From assembly GCA_963920635.1 (NCBI GenBank), contig OY987298.1, positions 113,822,035 through 113,886,034 on the forward strand: a stretch of DNA of 64,000 bases, given 5' to 3'. The notes below the pieces were generated by a model, which saw only the letters and a list, made by a program, of their open reading frames with translations, was not told the origin of the DNA and searched no databases. The position numbers and the translations under genes were made by a program. The DNA comes from Pseudeuparius sepicola (taxonomy: Eukaryota > Arthropoda > Insecta > Coleoptera > Anthribidae). This document shows positions 46,531 through 57,965 of the stretch, in pieces (the first letter of the stretch is position 1; every line of letters begins with the position of its first letter).

Positions 46531-46724
46531 TGTGAAATTTAAATTAATGATCATAATGCCCATTTGCGACATTTTGTTAAACCAGGATTAGTTGTAATCC
46601 AGGATTATTATTTTTATAGAAATGATTGTTAGAACTATGATTTCTATAAAAATCCTGGATTACAGATAATCCTAGTTTAACAAAATAAAGCAAAAGGGCA
46701 GTGTGATCATTAATTTAAATTTCG
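46531..46724. mobile_element. Palindromic MITE
   Basis: Arms of about 90 bp are reverse complements, including TGTTAAACCAGGATTA and GTAATCCAGGATTATT. The short loop is near 46625-46640, and the outer parts read GAAATTTAAATTAATGATCA. Non-coding. Confidence 0.72.
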
Positions 46725-46912
46725 CGCTAAATATAATACGCTGGCGACACCTAGCGCCCAATTAAAAAAGTACATTAATTTCCACAACACCCGTTGGAGG
46801 GCGCTACAAAAGTTCTCAGACGATAACATTGACGTTTCCCTTATATATTTGTATTTTATATGAAATAAACTGGAGAAACTGGACCAGTGGACCACGATAC
46901 ACTTACCCACGG

Positions 46913-46935
46913 CAGAGCATGTTTTATATGCTCTG
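46913..46935. repeat. Fused-TIR footprint of MITE family F1
   Basis: CAGAGCAT plus GTTTTATATGCTCTG, 23 bp, between two copies of CCCACGG (46906-46912 and 46936-46942). The same local sequence without the insertion exists, inverted, at 50401-50425. Confidence 0.83.
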
Positions 46936-47789
46936 CCCACGGTATGTCAGTAACGAATCCGAAAACGAAGCAAATCTGGGCATCTACGTCAGTTGCGAAT
47001 CACGCGAGGCCAACGATAAAGACAGGCTACGGCTTCCCCCGGCGCTAACGCCAAGGCCTACTATAAAGACAGGCCCTGGCGCACAAAAATCACGTGACCA
47101 TCTTAGGCCGACGTTACATGTCATTTGTCACATAACTGAAAGCGGCATCTTGGGTTTTGAGAAGTTTTAAATGTTTAAATTATTGTTTTTAAACGTGTTA
47201 GTTTCTATTTTAGAAACAAGTTTGTGTCTAGTGCGCGTGTGTCCTAGCGGAGGGGAACCGCCCAGGTGTTATTATGGCCTCTGCGTGGGAGTCGTGTCGT
47301 CCAAGAGTATTGGTGCCGCTCGCACCGACGCGTGAGCGCTGTAAAGAGGAATTCTCCCTCGAACCACAGAATAGGGAGCCCAGAATTCCGGAATGGACTA
47401 TTCTATTATGGACATGGACCGTATTGGACAGTGGAGCCTGAGACACAGAGGGATGAACTACTTACGGGAGATCCGCGAGTTCAGACGGTCCGGGTGGCTG
47501 GAAGCCGTTCCCGTTGACCACGTTAGGGTTTGTGTATTTATTGGATTCACCATTCACCTTGTGCGAAATAAATCAGTGCTGTAACCGTTGATTTTCGTTG
47601 TCGACCCACGCCCCGATACGGTTTCTATTCGGTCTTTCACGCTGCCGAACAACTGAGACCTGCTCGTCAATATTTACAGTAGGTATACCTACTGAGGTTA
47701 GTTTTCATTTTTATTTCGTAAAAAATAACCTAAATACCAAATATTGGGTCTGTTTATATTATATTTATACATATTACAAAAGCCAGGAA

Positions 47790-48230
47790 GAAAGTGTCGC
47801 CATAACAAACATTTGTTTTGCCTCGGGATGAAAATTTCCGCCAAAAATGGATTCGTCAAATTCCAACTGAGATTTAATTTCTAAAAAACCCTTAAGTATG
47901 TGTGGCTAACGCATTTTCAAGACAGTGAAACAATAATTAAAGTGGACAAATGTGTTGTGGGAGGAAAATACCTATAGAGAATATCACCTAAACTAAAGGA
48001 AGGTGATGTCCCAACAATTTTTGAGAAGTGCCAAAATATTGTGAGTGCAGTGCCGTTTAACTCTCAGCCCAAAACAGCTGAGGCAGGTTGAAAATTTTGA
48101 AAAAACAATTAGAGAAAGCTTGGATGCACAAAACCAATAATGTAATAGACGAAAGAAAACTTGCCAAATTGTTACGAAATTTGTTTTTTCTACTTATCTC
48201 CAAAAATTCCTTTCATTATATAGCACTAAG
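47790..48230 (+). pseudogene. THAP-domain remnant, left arm
   Basis: The order FVLPRDENFRQKW, VWLTHF, GDVPTIFE matches the FP...W, C-x2-HF and AVPTIF landmarks of a THAP domain, but the Cys before HF is replaced by Trp and frames are broken. A coiled-coil-like stretch follows the domain. The mirror copy is at 48672-49110. Confidence 0.55.
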
Positions 48231-48671
48231 TTAGTCACGTGACTACGCGATTATGCGTTAGCGCCGTGGCCTGTCTTTATCGTTGGCCTCGCGCTAACGC
48301 ATAATCGCGTAGCGGCAGTAGATATAAACAAAGTCACATGACCGCCTTGCGATCGATTACCAGGGTCGGACTAATATGAGATTCCAAGTGGCATGTAATT
48401 CTCAACTAATTCTTTTAGAAGTTCTAAAATGTGTGTTTCTGCCTTTCGTGGATCTTTATAAATTCCCTTAAATTAAGTAGCAAAATAAATTTAAAGAATA
48501 TACTGCTCGCGATCCGATCTAAAATATGCAGAAAACTCGACTGAGGGAAGAGCCGGCCCTGCATTCTGCTCGCCGCGTAAACACTTGACATTTTATGACG
48601 GCCAGACCAATAAGAGAATAGGTCACGTGCTGGCCAATGTTTTGATCCACTGCCACTGTATCTTGGATAGA

Positions 48672-49110
48672 CTTTAGTTCTATATAATGAAAGGCAGTTT
48701 CGGAGATAAGTAGAAAAAAACAAATTTCGTAACAATTTGGCAAGATTTCTTTCATCTATTACATTATTGGTTTTGTGCTGCCAGGCTTTCTCTAATTGTT
48801 TTTTCAAAATTTTCAACCCGCCTCAGCTGTTTTAGGCTGAGAGTTAAACGGCACTGCACACAATATTTTGGCACAGTCTCAAAAATTGTTGGGACTTCAC
48901 CTTCCTTTAGCTTAGGTGATATTCTCTATAGGTATTTTCCTCCCACAACACATTTGTCCACTTTAATTATTGTTTCACTTTCTTGAAAATGTGTTAGCCA
49001 CACATACTTAAGGGCTTTTAGAGATTAAATTTCAGTTGGGATTTGACGAATCCATTTTTGGCGGAAATTTTCATCCCGAGGCAAAACAAATGTTGGTTAT
49101 GGCGACACTT
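48672..49110 (-). pseudogene. THAP-domain remnant, right arm
   Basis: Minus-strand mirror of 47790-48230. The longest frame (48424-48816) reads KILKKQLEKAWQHKTNN and NVIDERNLAKLLRNLFF, then leaves the arm. It shares the Trp-for-Cys change with the left arm, so the change predates the inverted duplication. Confidence 0.55.
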
Positions 49111-49842
49111 TCTTCCTGACTTTTGTAATATGTATAAATATAATATAAACATACCCAATATTTGGTATTTAGGTTATTTTTTACGAAATAAAAATGAAAA
49201 CTAACCTCATAGGTATACTGTAAATACTGACGAGGTCTCAGTTGATCGGCAGCGTGAAGGACCGAATAGAAACCGTATCAGGGCATGGGTCGACAATGAA
49301 AATCCTCGAGTACGTTACAACACTGATTTATTTCGCACAAGGTGAATGGTGAATACAATAAATACACAAACCCGAACGTGGTCAACGGGAACGGCTTCCA
49401 GCCACCCGGACCGTCTGAACTCGCGGATCTCCCGTAAGCAGTTCATCCCTCTGTGTCTCAGGCTCCACTGTCCAATACTAATACTGTCCCATGTCCATAA
49501 TAGTCCATTCCGGGTTCCCTATTCTGTGGTTCGGGGAAGAATTCCCCTTACAGCGCTCACGCGTCGCGTCGCGTCGGTGCGAGCGGCACCAATATTCTTG
49601 GACGGTACGACTCCCAACCAGACACCCAGAGGCCATAATAACACCTGGACGGTTCCGCTCCGCCAGGACACACGCGCACTAGATACAAACTTGTTTCTAA
49701 AACGTTTAAAACCACTTTAAACATTGAAAACTTCTCAAAACCCAAGCTGCCGCTTTCAGTTATGTGACAAATGACATGTAACGTCTGACTAAGATGGTCA
49801 CGTGATTTTTGTGCGCCAGGGCCTGTCTTTATAGTAGGCCTT

Positions 49843-50465
49843 GCGAATCACGAATTCAAAATAAGGGGCAGCTGCGGTTGTGTTTTACGATTTTTTATAG
49901 TTTACAGTTTAATGTGTCAAGAAAAAAGTGTAAACATAACTGTCAGTCAAGAATAAATAAACAAGGACGGGTTAATAATTTATTATTGATAAATAAATCT
50001 TTGCAGTGAAATCAGTGAAATTCACCTTACTTACAATAAATGTATTATTTAGCTATATATGATATTTTTTATTGTCTACCAATATACGGTCTTTTAAAAG
50101 AAAAATCCTGTTAATTTCACAAAATATACATCAATTTTATTTGCATGCATACGATTGGCTAAAACACAAAAAAAAAAAACAAATTATTTGTAAAATTATA
50201 ATTATCAAATTAAATGTGTTTTTTATCAACAGAATACTCATTCATTTATCTAGTAATATAATTACATATTTTTAACAACATTTATTTGAAAGAAAACGTT
50301 TAAAATAAGCAAAAACCATAAAAAAAGTATCTATTGCTGTGTAAAACATATGGAGCAATTTAAATTCTGATTCGCAACTGACGCGTCACAGGATGCGCAA
50401 TGACATACCGTGGGTAAGTCTATCGTGAACTGGACTACTGGACCGACATGGGCAGCGTTGCGTTG
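49843..50465. other. No gene seen
   Basis: AT-rich spacer. The inverted empty-site relative of the F1 footprint locus lies at 50401-50425. Confidence 0.4.
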
Positions 50466-51039
50466 TGGTTGTGCCAGAGCATATAAAACAACCAGCATTA
50501 AAACTATTACTCTTGAGAAATCATCCGCAAATTCAATGACCTTGAGCCATATTGGGGGAATAGAAGTCGGAGGTGTATTCGGGAAAATCAATTCAGAAAT
50601 ACAGAGTATTCTAAAATCGAGCAATCCGTACGCCTGGCTTAAATAAAACCACGTGTTCAATGACGTTCCGCGATTGGTCGGTAGGCTATAAAAACATTTT
50701 CTTATAAAAAGTGTAGTCATGCGGATTTATCTTGTTGTTTGAACCATTTTAATGAAGCCAATAATTCTTTTTCGAAATATTTTGATGTAAACAAATGTAA
50801 AACTAAAATTAAATAAAGGTCGTGCCTCAGTGCGGCCCTGGCGAACATCTCAACCCATGTGCTATTCATGATACATCAAAAAGAAGATATGATATTGACG
50901 CGTCCCAATTTCGTATGCATTCGCGCATGACGTCACCTTGTGTTAGATTTTCAAATGTATATCGCGCGTAATACGCATTATCGTTGGGAAACGTCGGAGT
51001 TTAATTATAATTTATGAAGTTTTATTTATTGTTCGATAT

Positions 51040-51595
51040 ATAGTTCTACTGTGCAAGAGCACATTTTCTTATAGAAAAAAGTAAAATATTAAAAAAGGAA
51101 GGGACGCTTTGTCGTTGGAAAGTGTGGAAATTTGCATAAGTATAAATTTTAAGTTATTGTTTTATTTGTTGCTTGAATTTTAGTTTTAGTATGCAAAAAT
51201 AGAAAATAGATAAGGAAGACGGTAATATTGAAATTCTTTATTAAAATATGCACCTACGGATAATGGATATGATACCTATATAATCATGTAGATAATTTAA
51301 GCGCACACAATGGGTAGGTATAGTTTTACTGTGCAAGAATACATTTCTTATATAAAAAAGTAAAATTTTAAGAAAGGAAGGGACGCTTTATCGTTGGAAA
51401 GTGTGGGAATTTGCATAGGTATAAATTTTTAAGTTATTGTTTTATTTGTTGCTTGAATTTTAGTTTTAGTACGCAAAAATAGAAAATAGATAAGGAAGAC
51501 GGTAATATTGAAGTTCTTTATTAAAACATGCACCTATGGGTATGATATCTATATAATCATGTAGAGAATTTAAGCACACATAATGGGTATATTAT
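51040..51595. repeat. Tandem duplication, two units of about 278 bp
   Basis: Unit 1 (51040-51317) and unit 2 (51318-51595) share GGAAGGGACGCTTTRTCGTTGG, the TTGCATARGTATAAATTTT block and a GATAAGGAAGACGGTAATAT block in the same order, with a few percent divergence. Non-coding. Confidence 0.82.
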
Positions 51596-51654
51596 ATTAT
51601 ATCATGCATTATACCTTTATACCTTAATAAACAAATTTAAACACCTACCTATTT

Positions 51655-51917
51655 AAAATTTAAATTTATAATAGCGTCTTCTTTCAAGGGACAGTGTTTT
51701 TCTGGTTTATATCCTAGCAATTCATGTTTCAAACTGCGCTCACAGTCGGTTTCAATAAAATGCTTACAGCAAACACGAGCAAATTTATAAAATTAAAACT
51801 GTTCTTGCGTTTACACAAATGTTTCCAAACACCTTGCATTTCCTTGTCTTTCGGAAAGCTAAAAAACTTGGTACCGGGTACCAAGAACATCCATACACCG
51901 CACACCTCATTTTTCAT
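51655..51917 (-). pseudogene. THAP domain, single exon, frameshifted
   Basis: Minus strand. Starts MKNEVCGVWMF and continues FFSFPKDKEMQGVWKHLCKR. After a frameshift near 51775 another frame reads VCCKHFIETDCERSLKHELLG. The second part parallels ICSRHFTENDYERDLQSELLG in the gene at 53041, so these two belong to one lineage. The second Cys of the first pair is lost. No transposase follows. Confidence 0.65.
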
Positions 51918-52145
51918 AAAAACACGTACTTTTAAAACTGTTATTTTAAAAAGATCTTTGCTATGAACTCGAATGAACTGTCAAATAGACACAAAGTTTA
52001 GCTCATTATGGCGGATCTCAACACAAGTTGACGTCACATTGGCCACGCCCACATGCTCGGTATCTTATCTTCTTTATTTTTTTGTATCATGTGTGCTATT
52101 GTTTACGCCAGGCGTAAGAGTTGTTCGATTTTAGTATAGTATTAG

Positions 52146-52538
52146 CAGAGCATATAAAACAACCAGCAGTATAACTTACTCTAGAGAAATCATCCGCAAA
52201 TTCAATGACTTGAGCCATTATGGGGAATAGAAGTCAGAGGTGTAGTCGGGAAAATCAATACAGAAATACAGAGTAGTATAAGTAAAGTATATAGTGTGTG
52301 GTAAGCACAAGCAGCTTTGACTCCTTCTTGGGATTCTTTATTTAAAGATACTAGCACAAAGCACAATTTACAAAAAGGCACACTCCACGACACTGTAATA
52401 TCTCTCATACAGCAAAAAAAGAACTGCCCAATCGCCCCACACTGCATCTATTTGACAGAATCTATTCCCCAATGGCGGCTGCGCGAACAGGTGCGCAGAA
52501 TTTTCCCGCCAATTTTGTTTGTTGTTATATATGCTCTG
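52146..52538. mobile_element. TIR MITE, family F1, third copy
   Basis: 393 bp from CAGAGCATATAAAACAACC to ATATATGCTCTG, matching 25712-26034 with an extra internal block. The 8-bp flanks do not match. Confidence 0.78.
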
Positions 52539-52558
52539 GTCATAGTTTGGGCTTAGTG

Positions 52559-52585
52559 CGTCGATGGAGGATTCCTCAATCAACA
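52559..52585. repeat. Fused-TIR footprint (family C), site 7, perfect 8-bp duplication
   Basis: 27 bp: CGTCGATGGAGGA plus TTCCTCAATCAACA, between two copies of GCTTAGTG (52551-52558 and 52586-52593). Confidence 0.9.
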
Positions 52586-53040
52586 GCTTAGTGCGACTTT
52601 GCGACCATAGACAAAGAAATAAAGGAGAATGCTTCTTACATTTGGCAGCATTGGAAGCGTTTAAAACGGGTCCACTGCGCACGCCAGTTACGTCGAGGGT
52701 CAGTCCCGTGATGTTTCGTCAGCTATTCGCGGTCCACGCAGTCCAAGGTTAGTGGAGAGTAGGTTGAACGCAAGAACGGTAGACGCACAGGATTGCTCGA
52801 TCTCGTAAGCGTAATGTTCGCCAGTCGGCAGATGGGTGTGACGTCAGCGCTAGACTAACGGTGTTATTTGTACATCAGCGGTGCGGGTTTTGACGCGGGT
52901 TTTTACTGTGTTTTCTTTATTTTATGTAACTTGTTTTTAGTTTTCAATCTATTATTGAATATTTATACTAAATTAGTACCATCTTGCTTAGTATTAAAAA
53001 CGTAAGAACTAATATATTTATTATTTATTTAGAATACATT

Positions 53041-53490
53041 ATGACAGGAACGAGGTGTGCTGTTTATGGTTGTAATACAACTTACGCTTTAAAAAAAGCA
53101 GGCGAAAATAATGTGTTCCATACCTTCCCCAAGTCAAAAGATATGGTTTCACAAACGATTAGGAGAGCATGGGTGGCAAGATGTAAAAGAATGGTCAGTT
53201 TCAATCCTAATAACAGTCATATTTGTTCTCGTCATTTTACGGAAAATGACTATGAAAGAGATTTACAGAGTGAACTGCTAGGTAAAAGAGTTTAACCTTT
53301 CCATCTTCATCCAAAGCTTCTTTAACTACAGATTAAATCTGGCAAGAAGAGTAGTTGAAAATGCATTTGGCATTTTAGCCAAACGATTTAGAGTTTTTTG
53401 ACTAAAATTAATTTGAATGTGGAAAAAGTGCAAACCATAACATTGGCATGTTGCACATTACATAATTTTTGAGACCCGAATGTCCTACTT
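53041..53490 (+). pseudogene. THAP domain joined to PIF/Harbinger transposase remains
   Basis: Positions 53041-53295 are an open frame starting MTGTRCAVYGCNTTYALKK. It has FHTFPKSKD, W, and ICSRHF, a complete C2CH THAP finger in one exon. From about 53326 another frame reads YRLNLARRVVENAFGILAKR and, after a shift at 53400, TLACCTLHNFLRPECP, the C-terminal signature of Harbinger-type (DDE_Tnp_4) nucleases. The catalytic Asp region between them is deleted. The unit was probably a THAP-bearing Harbinger element, now internally deleted. Confidence 0.75.
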
Positions 53491-56400
53491 TCATCCTAGA
53501 AGAGCTTTGATAAAGACTATATATTTCAATTTGGACTTTCTTACCAAACATGCTCACCAAGACATGCTTGCGTTGCTGCCCAAGAGGAGTTTTGTGATTA
53601 TTTCGTGAATGAGGGAGCTGTGCCTTGGCAGCGGAATACATAAATAAAACATATTGTAACATTTCACACACTTTTTATCTAAGTATATTATCTTTAAAAC
53701 TATGTACTCTCCTCTTTCTCGTCTAATGCCTCAAACAAAACTAGTATCAAAATATAACCTTTCTTGTGTTCAAATTTTCAATGTTAGTACTCCTGAAGTT
53801 CACGCAAAACTTGACGGAAAATACGACATGCTCTAATTCGTGAAGTAACTTCATGAAGAAATTCATGAATTAATTCATGAAGAAATTGTCAGTGTAATAC
53901 ACGACTTTTTATAATAATTTGCCCTTGAAGTGACTTCATGAATTAATTCATGAAGAAATTGTCAATGTAAAACAGGCATCACAGAGTGTGTACCAGTACA
54001 GGTGCAATAAAACCAAATGTCAAGTCCTATAAGCGCCTTTTATCGAACCTTTTGTGAAACATAATTTTCATAGTGTTTATTAAGAGTATTATACTCGTAA
54101 TAAATTGAAACTAAAATTTGGCATACATTATTTTTAATATTAAGATAAGATCTTCTAAACGATCTAAGATCTTGTAAACGATCTAAGATCTAATATAGTT
54201 AGATGTCTATAAATACTTTTCCTAATTTTGACATACATAGTAGGTATAAAGTGACATCTTTCAAAACCTGAGCAAGTGATGATACGTCCAGTTTTACGTA
54301 ACTAGTTGTGTAAAGTAAAATTTTACGTCACTAGTTACGTAAAGTTACTACTCTGTCTCTAACTGAACTGGTTATGTAATCAATCAGTTGATATACCTAT
54401 GGAGAATTAGGCTTTTCTTGTAAAAACGTGTTCAACGACTATTTATGCAATTTATTATAATTTTATAACTTAAGTTATAAAACTTAAGTTATAAAATTCG
54501 GAATGGACAAGTATACTTAGGAATGAAAAATAATTTTTTGCCTTGGAATTTGTAAAACATGTCTAGATAATCACGAAACCCAACCAACAGATTTTTTTTC
54601 CCATTAGTTTGCTCAAAAATTGAAAAAAACGGTCGCAAAAGTAGGGAATGTGACGTCACGATCCCTAATTTCAATAAGTACCTGCTATTTTCTTAGTACT
54701 TATTTCGTCTTTTTTTATATAACCAAGCATTCCCAGGCAAATTATTAGATTCAGTTTGTATGCGCCTGATAAGAAATAATCAAATTTCGTAGCATTTCAA
54801 TGAAATATTTGGATTTTACTGATCCCATTCTGAACTTATTAGATGCCCCCTATAAAATATGACAGATGACATATTACTCAATGCTTTAAAGAAAATCGTC
54901 GGCAACGCCGCACTTTGCATATAACCTCACTTTCGCCGGCGGAACGCGGAAACCAAGGTTAATAACCTTAGTGAAAACTACATAAATTCTATTCTCAGTT
55001 TTAAAAGAATCTTGCTGTGAATACTTTATTTTTTCGGTTTATAATGAAGACAAGATTTGTTAAAGCTTGTCCCGATAACTTGCCTTGCATAGATTTTGAT
55101 ATGGTGTGTCAATTTTATCAATAAAAACGGGGAGCAAAACATGGAGAAATGAAGAGGTATGTTTGTTATTTGATTTGTATATTGTTTTAATATTGCTTAA
55201 TGATGATGATATAGCTTAAATTCTGGTTTTAGGTAGACTAGAGAATAAATATTATGGTAACAATGTTATTGGAGACACGCAGAGGAAAGAACACAGCAAT
55301 GAATGCATAATGCCCGGTTAAGGCAAAAATTACCCCCGAGCACAAAATTAATAAGAAAAATGTTAATGACACTGTGGTTAAAAATGAAGAAATTCAACTG
55401 AATAGTTGTAGAAGTAGGTATATTATGTTGTAATTACCCAACATAAGCAGATTAGTCCTAAATTATGCACATACCACGATGTACGAGGATCATACATCGT
55501 GGCACATACGTAGATACAGCTTTTTGTGCTTCTAGTTTAGTTGCTAGTACAGTAAAGAAATACTTATTGTGTATATACCTATAGTTAAGATATGGGGGAG
55601 GGGGCATGGGGGTGTCGCACACCCCAATGTTGAAATCGATTATCAAAACAAGAAATCATGCGTTTGTAAAAACGATCGTTGATATCTACATGTGAGAACC
55701 ATGATTAAGAACTAATTTAAATAATCTAGTGCAAGTTCGACAGCAGAGTTTCATTCGATATCAAGTGCTTGACCGTCAATGACTAGTTTTTGCGGGTATT
55801 TGTATGATCTAATGAAGTATTTAAGTAATTAAGTCCGTAGTAGTACACTTTGTCGCATCCATTTTGATGCGGAAAGTTGTACTTTTCTGCACTAGTGACA
55901 TTAACTTTGTCAACTAATAATAGAACTAAGTACGCTTGTAAAATTTTTGCAGGTAGGTACATATTAATGGAAAACTTATTTTAGATGAATGTAAGCAAGG
56001 TATTGCTTTTCTTTGCTGACTTCCTGGAAATAGCGAAGAATCATGGACAACATCAGTAGATTGTTATATTGGAAAAAGTCAACACAAGTGCAATAAAAAA
56101 ATATGAAAGTCTACCTTACAGGATAGTTGACAAAGACATACCGACATACCTCAATAATTATTATACGTTGGAGTAGTATGAAGGAAGATTTTTGGCAAAA
56201 ATCAAAACGTATTACAAGGAGGGATTGTCTGACATGTTAAAAAACGAAAAATGCCCTGTATCTCCGAAACGAATCGAGATTTTGAGATTCAACTGCTTTC
56301 CATTGCCCTCAAAAATTGAGCACAGTACACCTACCTACTCTTTGTCCATCTCTTCGCAGAATAGAAGAAACCCCCCCAAAAAAAAATCCAGTTTGTTACA

Positions 56401-57965
56401 CTCTGTGCATGCGACATGAAAACTGTATTATTTGATTTTGGAATATTTTCACTAAATTTAATAGATAACTTATTTGAGGTTTTGCCATAGAATGCAAAAT
56501 AATTTTTTTTTTTCTTGCAAATTAAAGAAATCTTAATTTTTTGCTGGCTGCTGCATTATATTTTTTTATTTTTAACTTTTATTAACCACAATCACAAAAT
56601 ATGCTTATGAAAATTTATTTTCCAGAATGAATATAGGTATAATATGTATAGTGAAAAAATTCTAAAGAATTATGTCATTTTTTATGAGGATGCTTCGGCA
56701 GTCACAATATAATTTACCTAAATGGGTCTAAAATAGTTCAAGCTATGACAATAAAGTTTTTCGACTGAAAACTTGGCTTTATTGCGTTTTACATGTTATA
56801 TTTCTAACATCACCAAGAACTGGCACCTTCTCCAATATTCTAGCGTTACATTTTTGAACCGATGCAGGTCTAACTACTTCTTGTAAGGGCTCATGAAATT
56901 AAAGTAATAAATTTTTTATATTCGGACCAGGTAAGTGCTTGACGTCTATAGGATTAACTTTTCTCAGTTTAGTTTATAACCAATCAATGCTGTTGATTAA
57001 CACTAGCACAGAATAAATAGGTGAAGCTATTTATTCTGCGACACTAGGTATTGAGGCTAAAATATCATCAGTTTCTTCAAACAACTAGCAGTCGGTGGAA
57101 TATACTTGATAACAAGTAAAAAATCGTTTGGCAGAGCCACTAATCTAAAATCGTCAGCTAAAATGTTACACCTGGTTGGTTCTTTATTGTCTTTAATATA
57201 TCAGCAAGTCTAGATATCTAATTTGTGCAAGTTCAGTTAGGTACTTACGAATTGTGTCGTTTTATAGATAAAATCGACTTGTTTCCAATAAAAAAAAGTT
57301 TTGTAAACCAACCAGCATAACGTCCGAATCATCAATACCAATACCTAGTGTTCCCAGCATTTTCCTCAGCAAAATAGAATGGTTCATTTCCGTCATGGAT
57401 TATTAGAATGAATGGTGAAAATAGTTCAAATCATAAAAAATAAAAGCTTGTAAAACACGCGGGGCCGCGGGATCCGATATTCCGATTTGTGACGCCACAA
57501 AATAGGTTATGTTTATGTTTTCGCAGGCTGACAGCTTGGCATTGAGGTGCGGCGTTGCCAAACCTGGCGCCATGGCGGTAAATTTAGGGAAAAATAAAAT
57601 CCAACAGGTAGTTACGCATATTGAACTTTAAAAATTAATTGCGGCAAAACGGGGGCGAAAAAAAATTTAAAAAAATACAGCATGTATATCTCACCCAATA
57701 CTATCCGATGAGCAAATAAAAAAAAAGTGGTGTATTAGTCCATTATGAGAAATAGATAATTGAAAATAAAATACAAATTAATAGGTATAAAGCATTCATT
57801 TAAGAGGGGGTTGCCGACAGCGAAAGTGACGTTAGATTTCGTATTTTTTTAAGTTGTATAGCATAAAATCTAATAACATTTTACCTGGCAAAACTTTAGT
57901 ACGTACAAACATCTCCGTCTTCATTTTAATCATAAGATCTTAAAAGCATATGCACTGGCATTATT
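53491..57965. other. No gene; palindromic AT-rich repeats
   Basis: About 4.5 kb without a convincing coding frame. Notable are two copies of the 20-bp palindrome TTCATGAATTAATTCATGAA near 53863 and 53937, an AAACGATCTAAGATCT tandem near 54157-54192, and two ATAACTTAAGTTAT palindromes at about 54464-54495. GC-rich patches at 57460-57590 carry no gene. Confidence 0.45.

Larger units (their letters stand above)
47053..49842. repeat. Giant inverted repeat with THAP remains in both arms
   Basis: The left arm 47053-48229 and right arm 48672-49842 are imperfect reverse complements (about 1.17 kb each) around a 442-bp spacer. Each arm contains decayed THAP coding sequence: a DENFRQKWIRQIP block, WLTHF and a closing DVPTIFEK, followed by KILKKQLEKAW and HKTNNVIDER stretches. 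A GC-rich outer part carries AATAAA near its inner edge. The spacer has its own 22-bp perfect hairpin (48243-48264 and 48291-48312). Confidence 0.85.
50466..52145. mobile_element. Nested MITEs: F1 start, interrupted by F2, interrupted again
   Basis: F1 sequence runs from CAGAGCATATAAAACAACC (50466) to about 50607 and breaks into the F2 left end (CTAAAATCGAGCAATCC). The F2 middle ends near 50840, and the F2 right end (CAGGCGTAAGAGTTGTTCGA) appears at about 52102-52137. The 1.26 kb between hold a tandem duplication and a THAP exon. Confidence 0.65.

Noticed and set aside
47228..47517. Coding frames in the GC-rich outer parts of the inverted repeat (also 49346-49720)
   Set aside because: They differ between the two arms by frame-breaking changes and have no recognisable domain.
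47584..47605. CCGTTGATTTTCGTTGTCGAC as another family C footprint
   Set aside because: The mirror arm at about 49290-49310 shows the same region with a different sequence (GTACTCGAGGATTTTCATTGTCGAC), so this is arm divergence and not a fused-TIR insertion. No duplication flanks it.
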